Shown in pieces: positions 56,501 to 63,764 of a stretch of 64,000 nucleotides of DNA. This DNA comes from Odobenus rosmarus divergens. Taxonomy: Eukaryota; Chordata; Mammalia; Carnivora; Odobenidae. Both the position numbers and the translations under genes were made by a program. The notes below the pieces were generated by a model, which saw only the letters and a program-made list of their open reading frames with translations, was not told the origin of the DNA and ran no database searches. Position 1 is the stretch's first letter, and each line of letters begins with the position of its first letter. Where the stretch lies: assembly GCF_000321225.1 (NCBI RefSeq), contig NW_004450582.1, forward strand, positions 2,140,654-2,204,653, in the 5' to 3' direction.

Positions 56501-59500
56501 TTCTATCCATTATTGAAAGCGGAGTATTGAAATTTTCTTTTTTTTTTAAGATTTTATTTATTTATTTGACAGAGAGAGACACAGCAAGAGAGAGAACACA
56601 AGCAGGGGGAGTGGGAGAGGGAGAAGCAGGCTTCCCGCGGAGCAGGGAACGTGATGCGGGGCTCAATCCCAGGACCCTGGGACCATGACCTGAGCCGAAG
56701 GCAGATGCTTAACAACTGAGCCACCCCGGCACCAGGAGTATTGAAATTTTCAACTATTATTGTACAACTGTCCATTTCTCTGTTCAATTCTATCAATTTT
56801 TGCTTCATATATTTCGGTAGTCTGTTATTAGGTGCATAAATGTTTATAATTGTTATATCTTCTTGCTGTATTGAAACTTTTATTAATATATAGTGTCCTT
56901 TTTTGTCTCTTGTAAACTTTTTTGATTTAAAATCTATTTTGGGGACCTGGGTGGCTCAGTTGGTTGAGCGACTGCCTTTGGCTCAGGTCATGATCCTGGA
57001 GTCCCGGGATCGAGTCCCGCATCGGGCTCCCTGTTCAGCGGGGAGTCTGCTTCTCCCTCTGGCCCTCCCCCCTCTCATGTTCTCTCTCTCTATCTCATTC
57101 TCTCTCTCAAATAAATAAATAAATAAATCTTTAAAAAAAATAATAAAAAAAATAAAATCTATTTTGGGGGTGCCTGGGTGGCTCAGTCGGTTAAGCATCC
57201 AACTCTTGATTTCAGCTAAGGTCCTGATCTCATGAGTTGTGAGATCGAGCCCCACGTCAGGCTCCACGCTCAGCAGGGGGTCGGCTTGAAGATTCTTTCC
57301 CTCTGCCCCTCCCCCAACTTGCACACGCACTCTCTGTCTAAAATAAATAAATAAATCTTAAAAAAAAAGTCTGTTTTGTCTGATATTAGCGTATGCAATA
57401 TACTACTCTCAGTCACTCTCTTTTAGTTGCTATTTGCATAGAATATCCTTTTCCATCCTTTCTCGTTCAACCTATTTGTGTTTTTAAACCTACAGTGTAT
57501 CTCTTATAGATATCATAGAGTCATTTTTAAAATACAATCTCCTAATCTCTATCCTTGACTGGAGAATTTAATCTATTTTATATTTAAAATAATTACTGAT
57601 AGGGGAGATTTACTTTTATCATTTTGCTCTTTGTTGTCTCTTGTCTTATAGCTTTTTTGTCTCTGATTTTCTGCATTATTGCCTTCTTTTGTGTGTAGTT
57701 GATTTATTTTGTAGTGAAATGTTTGAATTCCTGTCTTATTGTTTTGTTTATATTCTTTAACTATTTTGTTTATAGTTACTATGGATATTACAGATAACAC
57801 CCTAGGTTATTATATTCTAATTTGACTTTATACCAGTTTAACTTCAATAATATCTGAAAACTGTACTCCTTTAATACTTCCATACCCACCTCTTTCAGAC
57901 ATTGACGCAAATTGATGCAAAATTACATCTTTATATGTGTGTGTCCAAAAACATAAACTAATGATGTTTTAAACATTTTAGTCTCTTAAATTATGCCAAA
58001 AACAAAATGTAGGGTTACAAACCAAAATTACAATAATACTAGTTTTTAGACTAGTTTTTAAAAACACATTCATCTCTTAAATCATGTAGAAAACAAAAAG
58101 TGGAATTACACACCATTGTTATATTAATGTTAGATGGTATAACTGCCCATGTATTTGCCTTTACTGAGATCTTTATTTCTTCATATGGCTTCAAGTTATT
58201 GTCCCGTGTCCTTTCACTTCAACCTATAGGACTACCTTTAGCATTTCTTGCAGGGCAAGTTCTGGTGGTTACAAACTCAGCTTTTGTTTATCTTGGAATG
58301 TCTTACTTTCCCCCTCACTTTTGACAGACAGATTCATTGGATAAAGAATTCTTGGATGAAAGTGTTTCTTTTGGCATTTTGAGTATATCAAGCCAGTGCC
58401 TTCTGGATTCTAAAACTTCTAATGAGAAGCCTGCTAAAAATCTTATTGAGTATCTCTTGCATGCGACAAATCACTTCTCTCTTGCTTTCAAAATTCTGTC
58501 TTTTTTTTTTTCAGTTTTTTACTTAAATTCAATTTAATGAACATATAGTGTATTATTAGTTTCAGAGGTGGAGTTCAGTGATTCGTCAGTTGCATACAAC
58601 ACCCAGTGCTAGTTATTTCAAGTGCCCTCCTTAATGCCCATCACCCAGTTACCCATCACTTCACCCACCTCCCCTCCAGCAACCCCCAGTGTATTTCCTA
58701 TAGTTAAGAGTCTCTTATGGTTTGACTCCCTCTATGTTTTCATCTTACTTTATTTTTCCTTCCCTTCCCCAATGTTCATCTGTTTTGCTTCTTAAATTCC
58801 ATATATGAGTGAAATCATATGGTATTTTTCTTCCTCTGACTGACTTATTTCACTTAACGTAATACCCTCTAGTTCCACCCACATTGTTGCAAATGGCAAG
58901 GTTTCATTCTTTTTGAGGTCTGGCTTTTGGCAGTTTGTTTAGAATGTGTCTCAGTGTGGATCTCTTTGAATTCATCCTATTGGAGTTTATTGAACTTCTT
59001 GGATATTTATATTCATGTATTTCATCAAATTTGAGAATTTTTGGCCATTATTTCTTCAGATATTCTCTCTACCCCTTTCTCTCTTCTTCTTCTTCGTCCT
59101 GGACTTCCACAGTGCATATGGTGGTCTGCTTGATAGTGTTACACAGGCTCTGTTCACTTCACCTTTTTTTCTGTTCCTCAGACTTGATAATTTCCATTGT
59201 CCTATCTTCAAGTTCAATGATTCTTTCTTCTGCCTGCTCAGATCTGCCTCTGAGTCTCCCTAGTGAATTTTTCATTTCAGCTATTGTATTTTTCAGTTCT
59301 AGAATTTCCTCTTGGTTTCCTTTTTAGGTTTTTCCTCTCTTTATTGATATTTCCCCTTTGTTCATACATCATTTTCCGTACTTTATCTATCTCTTCTTTT
59401 AGTTCTTTGACCATCTTTAGGACAGCTGTTTTAAAGCCTTTGTCTGTTAGATCCACCATCAGGTCTTTTTCAGGGATCATTTCTGTTAGTTTATTCCTTT

Positions 59501-62309
59501 TTTCTTTTGATTGAGTGACGCTTTCTTGTTTCTTTGTCTGCCTTGTGATATTTTTGTTGAAAGCTAGATATTTGAATTCTAATAATTTGAATCTAATAAT
59601 CCTATATATCACATGGTAAATGGGGAATTTTTCCTAGTTTAGTGCATATTCTTAGCAAAAACTTTTCACTAATAATTAGATTCGATGGGCTGATTATATT
59701 TTCATCCTAACTGCAGTGGAAAAAATTTTCGCTTCTAGCTAAATACTAAATAGCATCTCTCTTTAAAATATCCATCAGAGATCTCAGGGCCAAGAGCCAA
59801 TGGATATTCCCTCTGGTTAGCTCATTAAGATAATTTTTCAGTAAAATAGAGCAATTTGAACCTATTTTATACCCTCTGTAAGGATCTAACTGGTTTTTCA
59901 GTCAAAAAGTCAAAAATAACCTCCAACTCTTTCTGATTTTGCCCTAGGGCATGCAGGTCCTGTGACTTTGGATGACTGTGGGGATATTGACAACACTATG
60001 GTGCTTCTGTATACTTCTGTGGAAACCAACAAAGTATGTCTGACTTCTTATCAGGGACTTGGGGTGAAGTGACTAGGTGAGGAAGGATAACTACAAGGCG
60101 AGTGATAGCAAAAGAATTAGAGAAGTTGTGTTTAAAATATGCAAGTTATTTATTTCAGATTCACGATTATGACCTACTTAGGACTGAATTCTTTAAGTAT
60201 TTTGACCCATACCTTATTTAGAACATCCACACTCTATTGGCTATATATAAAATACCCACCCAGAATACACTGATATAAAGACCAGACTATTGATGGGATA
60301 CTAACAAGAGGATGACAGTGCTCTCCTAAGAATTGTTTATTCATTTCCACAGCTAAAAATTTCAATGAAACATTCTCTATTCTCTCCATCTGAACTCATG
60401 AAAATCATTAATTGTGCTATCTTTCTGACACATATAAACAGTCCTATAATGTCATGCTCTTATTCATGTTATGTATCTCTTTTCTCCTCACCTACATATA
60501 GGTTCTTTAAAGAAAGGGAGTGGGTCTTACTTCTCTATGCCTCCAGTGCTTAGCTTCTTATATGGCATATAGTTGATGGCTGATCATCATTTAATTTAAA
60601 AACAAATCACCTGTCTTTATGTCACCCAAAGTAGTGCCATCACAAACTATGAAAGCCACTGTTCTGCCAACCAAATGGTCAGTAGAAAGTTTCTCTCTTT
60701 AAGACATCATGTCCTGACATAACTAGGAATCTAAGAGAAAAAGTTTTCTTTTTCTTTTCTTTCTCATTTTTTTCATGTGATTTTCCAATGTGATCATTAT
60801 GACATCTTTAAGTCATATATTTAGTGTATATATTAACCCACTTTCTAAAAAGATATCTGTAATGAAAATGTGGAAAGCTAGGAGAAAGAAGTCCAGATTG
60901 AGAAAGTTAAACCAGAAGTTTGGGGGCAGCATTTCAGAAAAGTACTCCATAGTTTTCAGTTACTATAAAAACCTTGAATATAATGCTATATTTCACCTAC
61001 ACTTCATGGGAATACCTTAAAATAAAGTGTCATCAATGCTCCAGTTATTATAGTAACTTTAAAGAGAACTATACTCCTCTCTAAGTTATTTGTACCAGGG
61101 ATGATGCTCTTGGAGAGAAGCAAATACATGTGGGAAGATCCTACATCAGCCTCATAACTGCTCTTCAATATGAAAAATGTTCTGTGCACTTATTCTCTCT
61201 GAAAGAAAATCTAGCTGAATTTTTCAATAAAGGCAAATCTGGTTGTATTTTTCAATAATCTAATGCCATCAGTTGTGCTATATAATATGTACATATAGGG
61301 AAACCAGGGATTAATTCTCAAAACACAGGGATATAAATAAGTTATTCTATATCCAGAGGAAGTTTCAATAGAGATTCGATGTACTGTCTCCTAATATTAG
61401 GATATTTACTACCCTCAATATATGCAATTATAGATCATGCTCTCAAGTTAAAAGTATATTTCTAAAGATGTAAAACTTTTGTCCAGAAAGTTTTGAGGGA
61501 ATGGTGTTGAATTTAGAAAGATGATCATTATATGCAGCAGTAATATAAGGATATATTAATATATCCTATCAGCAGATTGCTTGAAAAAGAAAACTTTTAT
61601 CTTAGAAACCTAATTAGTATCATGTACAAGACAGCACATTGGAGCAAAAGGATAGAGGAGATTTGAAAATTGTGTAATTGACAGAATTTAAATGTGAATT
61701 ATTTCAGAGACCCTCGACATGTATCAAAATGGATAATGAATGGATTTTAGCTGTAGTGCATTTTCTCAAGATATTATCTTCAATAGCAACTTAATATTGT
61801 GGAGAACATTGGTACTTCACTTGTCATGTGACTTGGACCTAACCATTTAATTTCTTTTGGTGTCTATTTTAACATTTTTGTAATATGAGAGACTTGAACT
61901 AGTTCTCTAAAGACCCAAAGAATCTATGTTGGGTAGGAGTTATTGGTATGAGCATAAAGTAGCATATGGTCATAAAGAAACAAAAATAATTGACCCAGCT
62001 GGAGCTTAAATCTACTGTCATGTTGTGAACCAATAAATGGATGCTAACTAGCTAGCTCCTGCCTGCTAAACATTACCTGTTTCACTGAGAATTGTTACTA
62101 GGAAATTCAAATGTCATTGGGCAGGGCAATCTCATCAGAAGTCATTCTAAAATGTCTTTTTCTGTTCATCCTTCTTCTTTTTCATGCCCTGACACAGTAC
62201 ACAGTTCTCTTGAGGTATGACACCCATGTAAATAAGACTACCCCAGAGATTAAGAACCCCATGTTCATCTGGATGAACCACAAACTTCCTAATGATATCC
62301 CAGGCCAGG
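35334..62309 (+). CDS. GUCY2C: Guanylate cyclase C (heat-stable enterotoxin/guanylin receptor), exons 1-10, 3' part beyond window
   Basis: The product is a single-pass receptor guanylate cyclase of the intestinal epithelium. Guanylin or uroguanylin binding outside the cell raises cGMP, driving chloride and bicarbonate secretion. Ten exons join to 1,276 coding bases (425 codons plus one base) with all GT..AG borders and phases consistent: 35334-35544, 41817-41929, 43627-43691, 46680-46895, 47966-48087, 49542-49638, 52051-52168, 53773-53908, 59948-60033, 62198-62309. They encode a signal peptide (about 1-20) and the ANF-receptor-type ligand-binding domain (to about 426), with colinear matches to the human protein as I remember it ([62 protein letters not shown]). 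Cysteines at 28, 91, 97, 115, 122, 149, 200 and 247 are retained; C370 is extra relative to my memory of human. The membrane, kinase-homology and cyclase exons are not in the window. Confidence 0.97.
36003..36193 (-). mobile_element. CAN SINE in GUCY2C intron 1
   Basis: Antisense copy with AAGATTTTATTTATTTATTT and head CCACCCAGGCGTCCC. TSD ctctgttggctaatt at 35990 and ctctgttggttatta at 36194. The TGACCTGAGCCGAAGGCAG region is shortened by a few bases. Confidence 0.94.
36645..36702. repeat. TA/CA-rich low-complexity tract
   Basis: Alternating tatatacatata/catatgtata-type sequence able to fold on itself. Confidence 0.8.
37250..38120 (+). mobile_element. Cluster of MIR SINE copies (ancient) in intron 1
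   Basis: At least three MIR-like copies in sense: 37250-37390 (TGACCCTGGGTGAGCAATTT, CTCTCTGAGCCTTGGTTTCC), 37625-37870 (AGTGACCTGGAACAAATTAC, TTTTCTGAGCCTCAATCCCC) and 37975-38115 (GACTCATATAACCTGAATTT). A MIR-family tail with a GTCATACAGGTTGCC core lies at 37390-37575. Confidence 0.75.
38509..38542. repeat. Perfect 14-bp inverted repeat (hairpin, 6-nt loop)
   Basis: Arms atgtatgttccatg (38509-38522) and catggaacatacat (38529-38542), with loop gctcag. Not part of any repeat I recognise. Confidence 0.9.
38987..39572 (-). mobile_element. hAT (Charlie-like) transposon with intact 8-bp TSD in intron 1
   Basis: Bounded by ttctacag at 38979-38986 and 39573-39580. Ends AAGTGGCTCTCAAAC and GCGAACTGCTG are decayed inverted repeats of the CAGTGGTTCTCAAA type. 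The minus frame at 39161-39412 keeps a hAT transposase C-terminal remnant ([19 protein letters not shown]). At 586 bp it is an internally deleted copy. It contains AT-rich palindromes at 39092-39121 and 39143-39164. Confidence 0.85.
39581..39890 (+). mobile_element. MIR SINE copies (ancient)
   Basis: 39590-39790: AGATTCTAGAATCAGACGGT, TGTAACCCTAAGCAAGTTAA, GCTAGGCATATAGTAA. A second MIR-like tail at 39820-39885: GGACCTGGGGCCCCAAAGAT, CTTGCCTGAGGTCACAC. Confidence 0.75.
40598..40795 (+). mobile_element. CAN SINE, young subfamily, intron 1
   Basis: Sense copy with ACGCCTGGGTGGCTCAGTTG and CCTGGAGTCCCGGGATCGAG. TSD agaaatagagagactgt at 40581-40597 and agaaatgcagagactgt at 40796-40812. Confidence 0.96.
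40890..41040 (+). mobile_element. MIR-like SINE tail (ancient)
   Basis: CCCATTTTATCTATGAAGGC, then AAATTCAAATGGCTTGTGC and CAGTGTGACTAGCAG, following the MIR 3' pattern. Confidence 0.55.
41440..41612 (+). mobile_element. Old L1M 3' end, sense
   Basis: Carries the typical ending ATACACTTAAAATGGGTGAT, TAAATTATACCTCAATAAAG, CTGTTGAGAGA. Confidence 0.65.
41817..41929 (+). CDS. GUCY2C: GUCY2C exon 2 (residues 71-108)
   Basis: Acceptor ctggaaacag|GCAT, donor TCA|gtaagt. Encodes [16 protein letters not shown] with sequons N73 and N77, then [16 protein letters not shown]. Enters in phase 1 and leaves in phase 0. Intron 2 (41930-43626) has a short L1 tail, an antisense SINE and a (TTTC)n run; 42326-43363 holds nothing I recognise. 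Confidence 0.96.
42220..42325 (-). mobile_element. Very short L1 3' end, antisense, intron 2
   Basis: Only about 70-80 bases of L1 3' UTR (GTCACCATACAGCACATCAT, TTTTTGATGTGGCGTCCCAT) with a T-rich tail. Flanks cttcaaaacctttt (42197) and cttcaaaacttttt (42326) make a TSD. Confidence 0.82.
43379..43568 (-). mobile_element. CAN SINE just upstream of GUCY2C exon 3
   Basis: Antisense copy with GAGAGAGAGAGTGAGTGAGA and head CCACCCAGGCGCCCC. TSD cattgttttcattta at 43364 and cattgttttcacttt at 43569. It ends 58 bases before exon 3. Confidence 0.94.
43595..43620 (+). repeat. (TTTC)n microsatellite forming the exon 3 polypyrimidine tract
   Basis: Five to six TTTC units ending in tttttc, followed directly by ctacag and the exon. 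No other pyrimidine tract lies between it and the acceptor. Confidence 0.9.
43627..43691 (+). CDS. GUCY2C: GUCY2C exon 3 (residues 109-129 and part of Y130)
   Basis: A 65-base exon encoding [20 protein letters not shown], with C115 and C122. Acceptor ctacag|ACC, donor ATGTA|gtaagt, leaving in phase 2. The start TKKQ differs from human NAQR as I recall it; the rest is close. Intron 3 (43692-46679) has an antisense L2 with a SINE inside; 43692-44779 and 46151-46679 hold nothing else recognised. Confidence 0.95.
44780..46150 (-). mobile_element. L2 LINE (ancient), antisense, intron 3, split by a SINE
   Basis: The complement of the L2 3' end is seen twice. One stretch at 44780-45470 includes GACTTCATGCAGGAGATAGT and ATGAGTTGAGTATTGACG. 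The other at 45890-46150 includes GGTGAACAAGCCAGCCATGA, TCATGGAGCTTGCAGTCTAG and TGGAGGAGACAGATATTAAA. They may be two copies; 45470-45890 is uncertain. Confidence 0.65.
45109..45309 (+). mobile_element. CAN SINE nested in L2, intron 3
   Basis: Sense copy with GGCACCTGGGTGGCTCAGTC and CAGGGTCCTGGGATCGAGCC. Perfect 11-bp TSD caaagaagcag at 45098-45108 and 45310-45320. Confidence 0.95.
46680..46895 (+). CDS. GUCY2C: GUCY2C exon 4 (Y130 to W202)
   Basis: A 216-base exon, the longest in the window. Encodes [38 protein letters not shown] and [10 protein letters not shown], with C149, C200 and sequon N193. Acceptor ttggcatag|C has a weak pyrimidine tract; donor TTCTG|gtaagc. Intron 4 (46896-47965) has a MIR tail; the rest, including 47241-47965, is unassigned. 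Confidence 0.97.
47090..47240 (+). mobile_element. MIR-like SINE tail (ancient), intron 4
   Basis: CAGTAAATCCTCTAAAGAAA, then TGATCTCCGTTTTGCAGATA and AGGACAATGAAA, a MIR-type arrangement. Confidence 0.6.
47966..48087 (+). CDS. GUCY2C: GUCY2C exon 5 (W202 to N242)
   Basis: Acceptor tgctctag|GTAC completes W202; encodes [18 protein letters not shown] and [13 protein letters not shown]; donor AATG|gtaagg, phase 1. Residues 210-230 are the least human-like part of the domain by memory. Intron 5 (48088-49541) shows no repeat I recognise; the open frames at 48538-49032 lie in it and have no family resemblance. Confidence 0.96.
49542..49638 (+). CDS. GUCY2C: GUCY2C exon 6 (V243 to part of N275)
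   Basis: Encodes [18 protein letters not shown] and [15 protein letters not shown] with C247. Acceptor ctcctccag|TG, donor TTCAA|gtacgt, phase 2. TPSVIGN replaces the human GPEFLYK as I recall it, a small loop change. Intron 6 (49639-52050) holds a CCTT repeat, a retrocopy and a SINE; 50251-50893 and 51490-52050 are otherwise unassigned. Confidence 0.96.
50190..50250. repeat. (CCTT)n / (CT)n microsatellite, intron 6
   Basis: Runs of ccttccttcctt broken by ttcttcc, then (CT)n and (TTTC)n. Confidence 0.95.
50910..51009 (-). pseudogene. Tiny 5'-truncated retrocopy of an mRNA 3' end, intron 6
   Basis: A 100-bp insert lies between perfect 16-bp direct repeats ggttcatttgactctt (50894-50909 and 51010-51025). 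On the minus strand it is about 86 bases of unique sequence ending in a poly(A) run (T-run to 50923), with an AATAAA signal (plus-strand TTTATT at 50942-50947) about 18 bases before the tail. These are the hallmarks of L1-mediated retroposition of a polyadenylated transcript. It matches no SINE or L1 seen elsewhere in the window. The parent gene is not recognised. Confidence 0.8.
51269..51468 (-). mobile_element. CAN SINE, intron 6
   Basis: Antisense copy with head CCACCCAGGCGCCCC. Long perfect TSD beginning ctcaaatgatttggaattt, at 51248-51268 and 51469-51489. Confidence 0.97.
52051..52168 (+). CDS. GUCY2C: GUCY2C exon 7 (N275 to Q314)
   Basis: Acceptor ttaattacag|TAAC, donor TCACAG|gtaagt, phase 0. 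Encodes [20 protein letters not shown] with sequon N282, then [14 protein letters not shown] with a sequon at N301. Intron 7 (52169-53772) has no repeat I recognise; open frames at 52336-53314 there are chance frames. Confidence 0.96.
53773..53908 (+). CDS. GUCY2C: GUCY2C exon 8 (A315 to part of G360)
   Basis: Encodes [20 protein letters not shown] and [20 protein letters not shown] with sequon N355. The motif ENGEDITTP has Asp where human, as I recall, has a glycosylated Asn (ENITTP). Acceptor ctcattcag|GCA, donor GAAG|gtactg, weaker than the other donors. Intron 8 (53909-59947) is dominated by an old L1; 53909-54424 is unassigned. Confidence 0.96.
55390..55629 (-). mobile_element. L1 3' end nested in old L1
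   Basis: Antisense L1 3' end: TTGAAATATAGTTGACACAC, CCTTAGTTTCAGCTGTATAA, ATTGACTATGTTCCCTATAC. Flanks tggaattgtattctt (55374) and tggaattgtactctt (55630) form a TSD with one mismatch. Confidence 0.88.
56425..56472 (+). mobile_element. CAN SINE stub at an L1 deletion junction
   Basis: GGGGCGCC is followed, after loss of the GGGTGGCTCAG stretch, by TGTCCAACTCTTGGTTTCAG and CTCAGGTTGTGATCT, the first third of a sense SINE. The body and tail are missing, and L1 resumes at a non-adjacent position. Confidence 0.8.
56538..56734 (-). mobile_element. CAN SINE nested in L1
   Basis: Antisense copy; its head is shortened (CCACCCCGGCACC). Perfect 17-bp TSD ggagtattgaaattttc at 56521-56537 and 56735-56751. 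Confidence 0.96.
56941..57153 (+). mobile_element. CAN SINE, young subfamily, first of a same-site pair
   Basis: Sense copy with GGGGACCTGGGTGGCTCAGT and CCTGGAGTCCCGGGATCGAG and a long A-rich tail. TSD aaaatctatttt at 56929-56940 and 57154-57165. Confidence 0.95.
57166..57365 (+). mobile_element. CAN SINE, second of a same-site pair, older subfamily
   Basis: Sense copy with GGGGGTGCCTGGGTGGCTCA and CAACTTGCACACGCACTCTC. Left flank aaaatctatttt (57154-57165), right flank aaagtctgtttt (57366-57377), an imperfect TSD. Confidence 0.94.
58500..58915 (-). mobile_element. L1 3' end nested in old L1
   Basis: Antisense: T-run, AATTCAATTTAATGAACATA, ACACCCAGTGCTAGTTATTT, CACCTCCCCTCCAGCAACCC, GAGTGAAATCATATGGTATT, ACATTGTTGCAAATGGCAAG. 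Confidence 0.9.
59948..60033 (+). CDS. GUCY2C: GUCY2C exon 9 (G360 to K388)
   Basis: Acceptor tttgccctag|GG, donor AACAAA|gtatgt, phase 0. Encodes [20 protein letters not shown] and YTSVETNK. C370 stands where human has Trp by memory; this site may simply be variable. Intron 9 (60034-62197) is AT-rich with no repeat I recognise. Confidence 0.95.
62198..62309 (+). CDS. GUCY2C: GUCY2C exon 10 (Y389 to part of G426)
   Basis: Acceptor ctgacacag|TAC, donor CCAGG|gtaaga, phase 1. Encodes [20 protein letters not shown] and [17 protein letters not shown], the juxtamembrane end of the extracellular domain, with sequon N400. The following transmembrane exon is not found in the remaining 1.7 kb, so intron 10 continues past the window. 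Confidence 0.96.
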
Positions 62310-62639
62310 GTAAGAGAGCCTTTAATGAATTTTGTTTCTGTGAAGTTGCTTTTCTGGTAAGGTAAGTACATTCAATGGTTTATGCAATTAGCCTGCGTTT
62401 TTATGTTTTCATTTGTTTTGTTTATTGTCTGAATTAGATTTGCCAGGTTTATAAAATGTGGGCTTTAATTCCCTACCTAATGAATGATATTACAGTTCTG
62501 ATTAAATGCTGAAAATATCCCTATCCTAATGTAGCTATACCTCTCTTTAATATGTGTCCTACCTACCCACTGACAAAAATTATCCTATAGAAAATTAGGT
62601 TTGACAACTGGCAAAATGAACACAGACACATGTATTCTT

Positions 62640-62995
62640 AATGCCACTTATTCCGTTTTATTACAATAAACTCAAAGTATACATATTTCAGCAAGGAACA
62701 CAAGATGCCATCAGCCATCAGTCATCAGTGAGCATGGCTTCAGAAGTCTCCCCTGTTTCCTCACCAGACACATACTTGGGTTATAATGATGGCTACCCAC
62801 CTACTTAAGATGAGGTCCTATCATGTCATGGAAAGCCCTACCATGACCAGGACTTCACCCATGCAACTTCCCATACAACCATATAACATTGGCCATCCCT
62901 GGACAGGACCAGCCAGGTATCTCCTGGGCAACAAGGTCTCAGGACAGTCTGGCTTAGCCAAGGCTTACGACAATGAATAGTAAGTAATTTCACGT
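62640..62995. other. Unassigned GC-richer stretch in intron 10
   Basis: The block around 62690-62980 is open in plus (62786-62980) and less AT-rich than its surroundings, but matches no family or repeat I know. It is not the GUCY2C transmembrane exon: there is no hydrophobic run and no in-phase acceptor. Possibly an unrecognised repeat or a conserved element. Confidence 0.3.
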
Positions 62996-62999
62996 TACT

Positions 63000-63480
63000 A
63001 ATCTATTTCTAGAGAAAGAAGTTTAAATTTGGACAAACATTTATGCCCAAAGATGCAAAAAAAAATGTAAAGGCGATACTAATAAAATGATTTTAGCAAA
63101 TGATGATATATCTGTAAATGGAGCATCATAAGCCAATTAAAATAATTATTTACAAAGAATTTTAAATGACATAGGAAAACTTAGAAGGTAAATTAACAGG
63201 AAAATAAACAACTTTTTTATTTAATGAGATTCTAACTTTGTAAAACAATGTTAGAAATAGATTGTAAAGAAATATGCTAAAATGTTAACAGTGGTAGCTT
63301 CTGAGTAATAGGATCCTAGGAGTGGTTTTTTTTGTTTGGTTGGTTGGTTGGTTGGGATTTTATTTTGTTTTATTTTTTGTTATTTTATGCTTTTTCTAAT
63401 TTTCCAAATTTTTCCATAATGACTCTGTATTAATTTACCACTTTTAAATATTAAAAAATAAACTAGAAATATTTCTCTCC
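63000..63480 (+). mobile_element. Old L1M 3' end, sense, intron 10
   Basis: Resembles an old L1 3' UTR: AATATGCTAAAATGTTAACA, GTGGTAGCTTCTGAGTAATA, TTTTCTAATTTTCCAAATTT, GACTCTGTATTAATTTACCA. Contains a (GGTT)n run at 63337-63355. Confidence 0.6.
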
Positions 63481-63764
63481 CAGCCCTGGTCTATAGCCAG
63501 AAACTGAGGTTGATATGACTTAAAGAGAAAAGTTCTGGTTTGATGCACTTCCTTCTGTTAATGTGTTGGATGCACTTGCTAGGTTTTCAGTCCTCTTGTG
63601 TTCAATGAGTCAAATATGGTTAAAAATGACTCCTGTATTTTTATTCAGTAGCCATGAACAGTTGACTAAAGCAAAGAAGCAAAGAGGGAAGTGGGAAGTG
63701 AGGTTCCCATTCTTCTAAACAATAAGCTATCCTGAGCTGATTTCAGATTTACTGCTATCATTTT

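Larger units (their letters stand above)
54425..59640 (-). mobile_element. Old L1 LINE, antisense, intron 8, with nested insertions and an internal deletion
   Basis: The minus strand reads ORF2 (frames at 54781-55412 and 55594-55776) and then, after several insertions, the inter-ORF and ORF1 N-terminal region (59277-59612, with a coiled-coil-like [20 protein letters not shown]). A stretch of ORF2 appears to be missing at 56425-56472. All frames are broken. Confidence 0.85.

Noticed and set aside
59277..59612. 111-aa minus frame with lysine-rich coiled coil as a possible host gene
   Set aside because: It is the ORF1 N-terminal region of the old L1 in intron 8, with the rest of the element adjacent.
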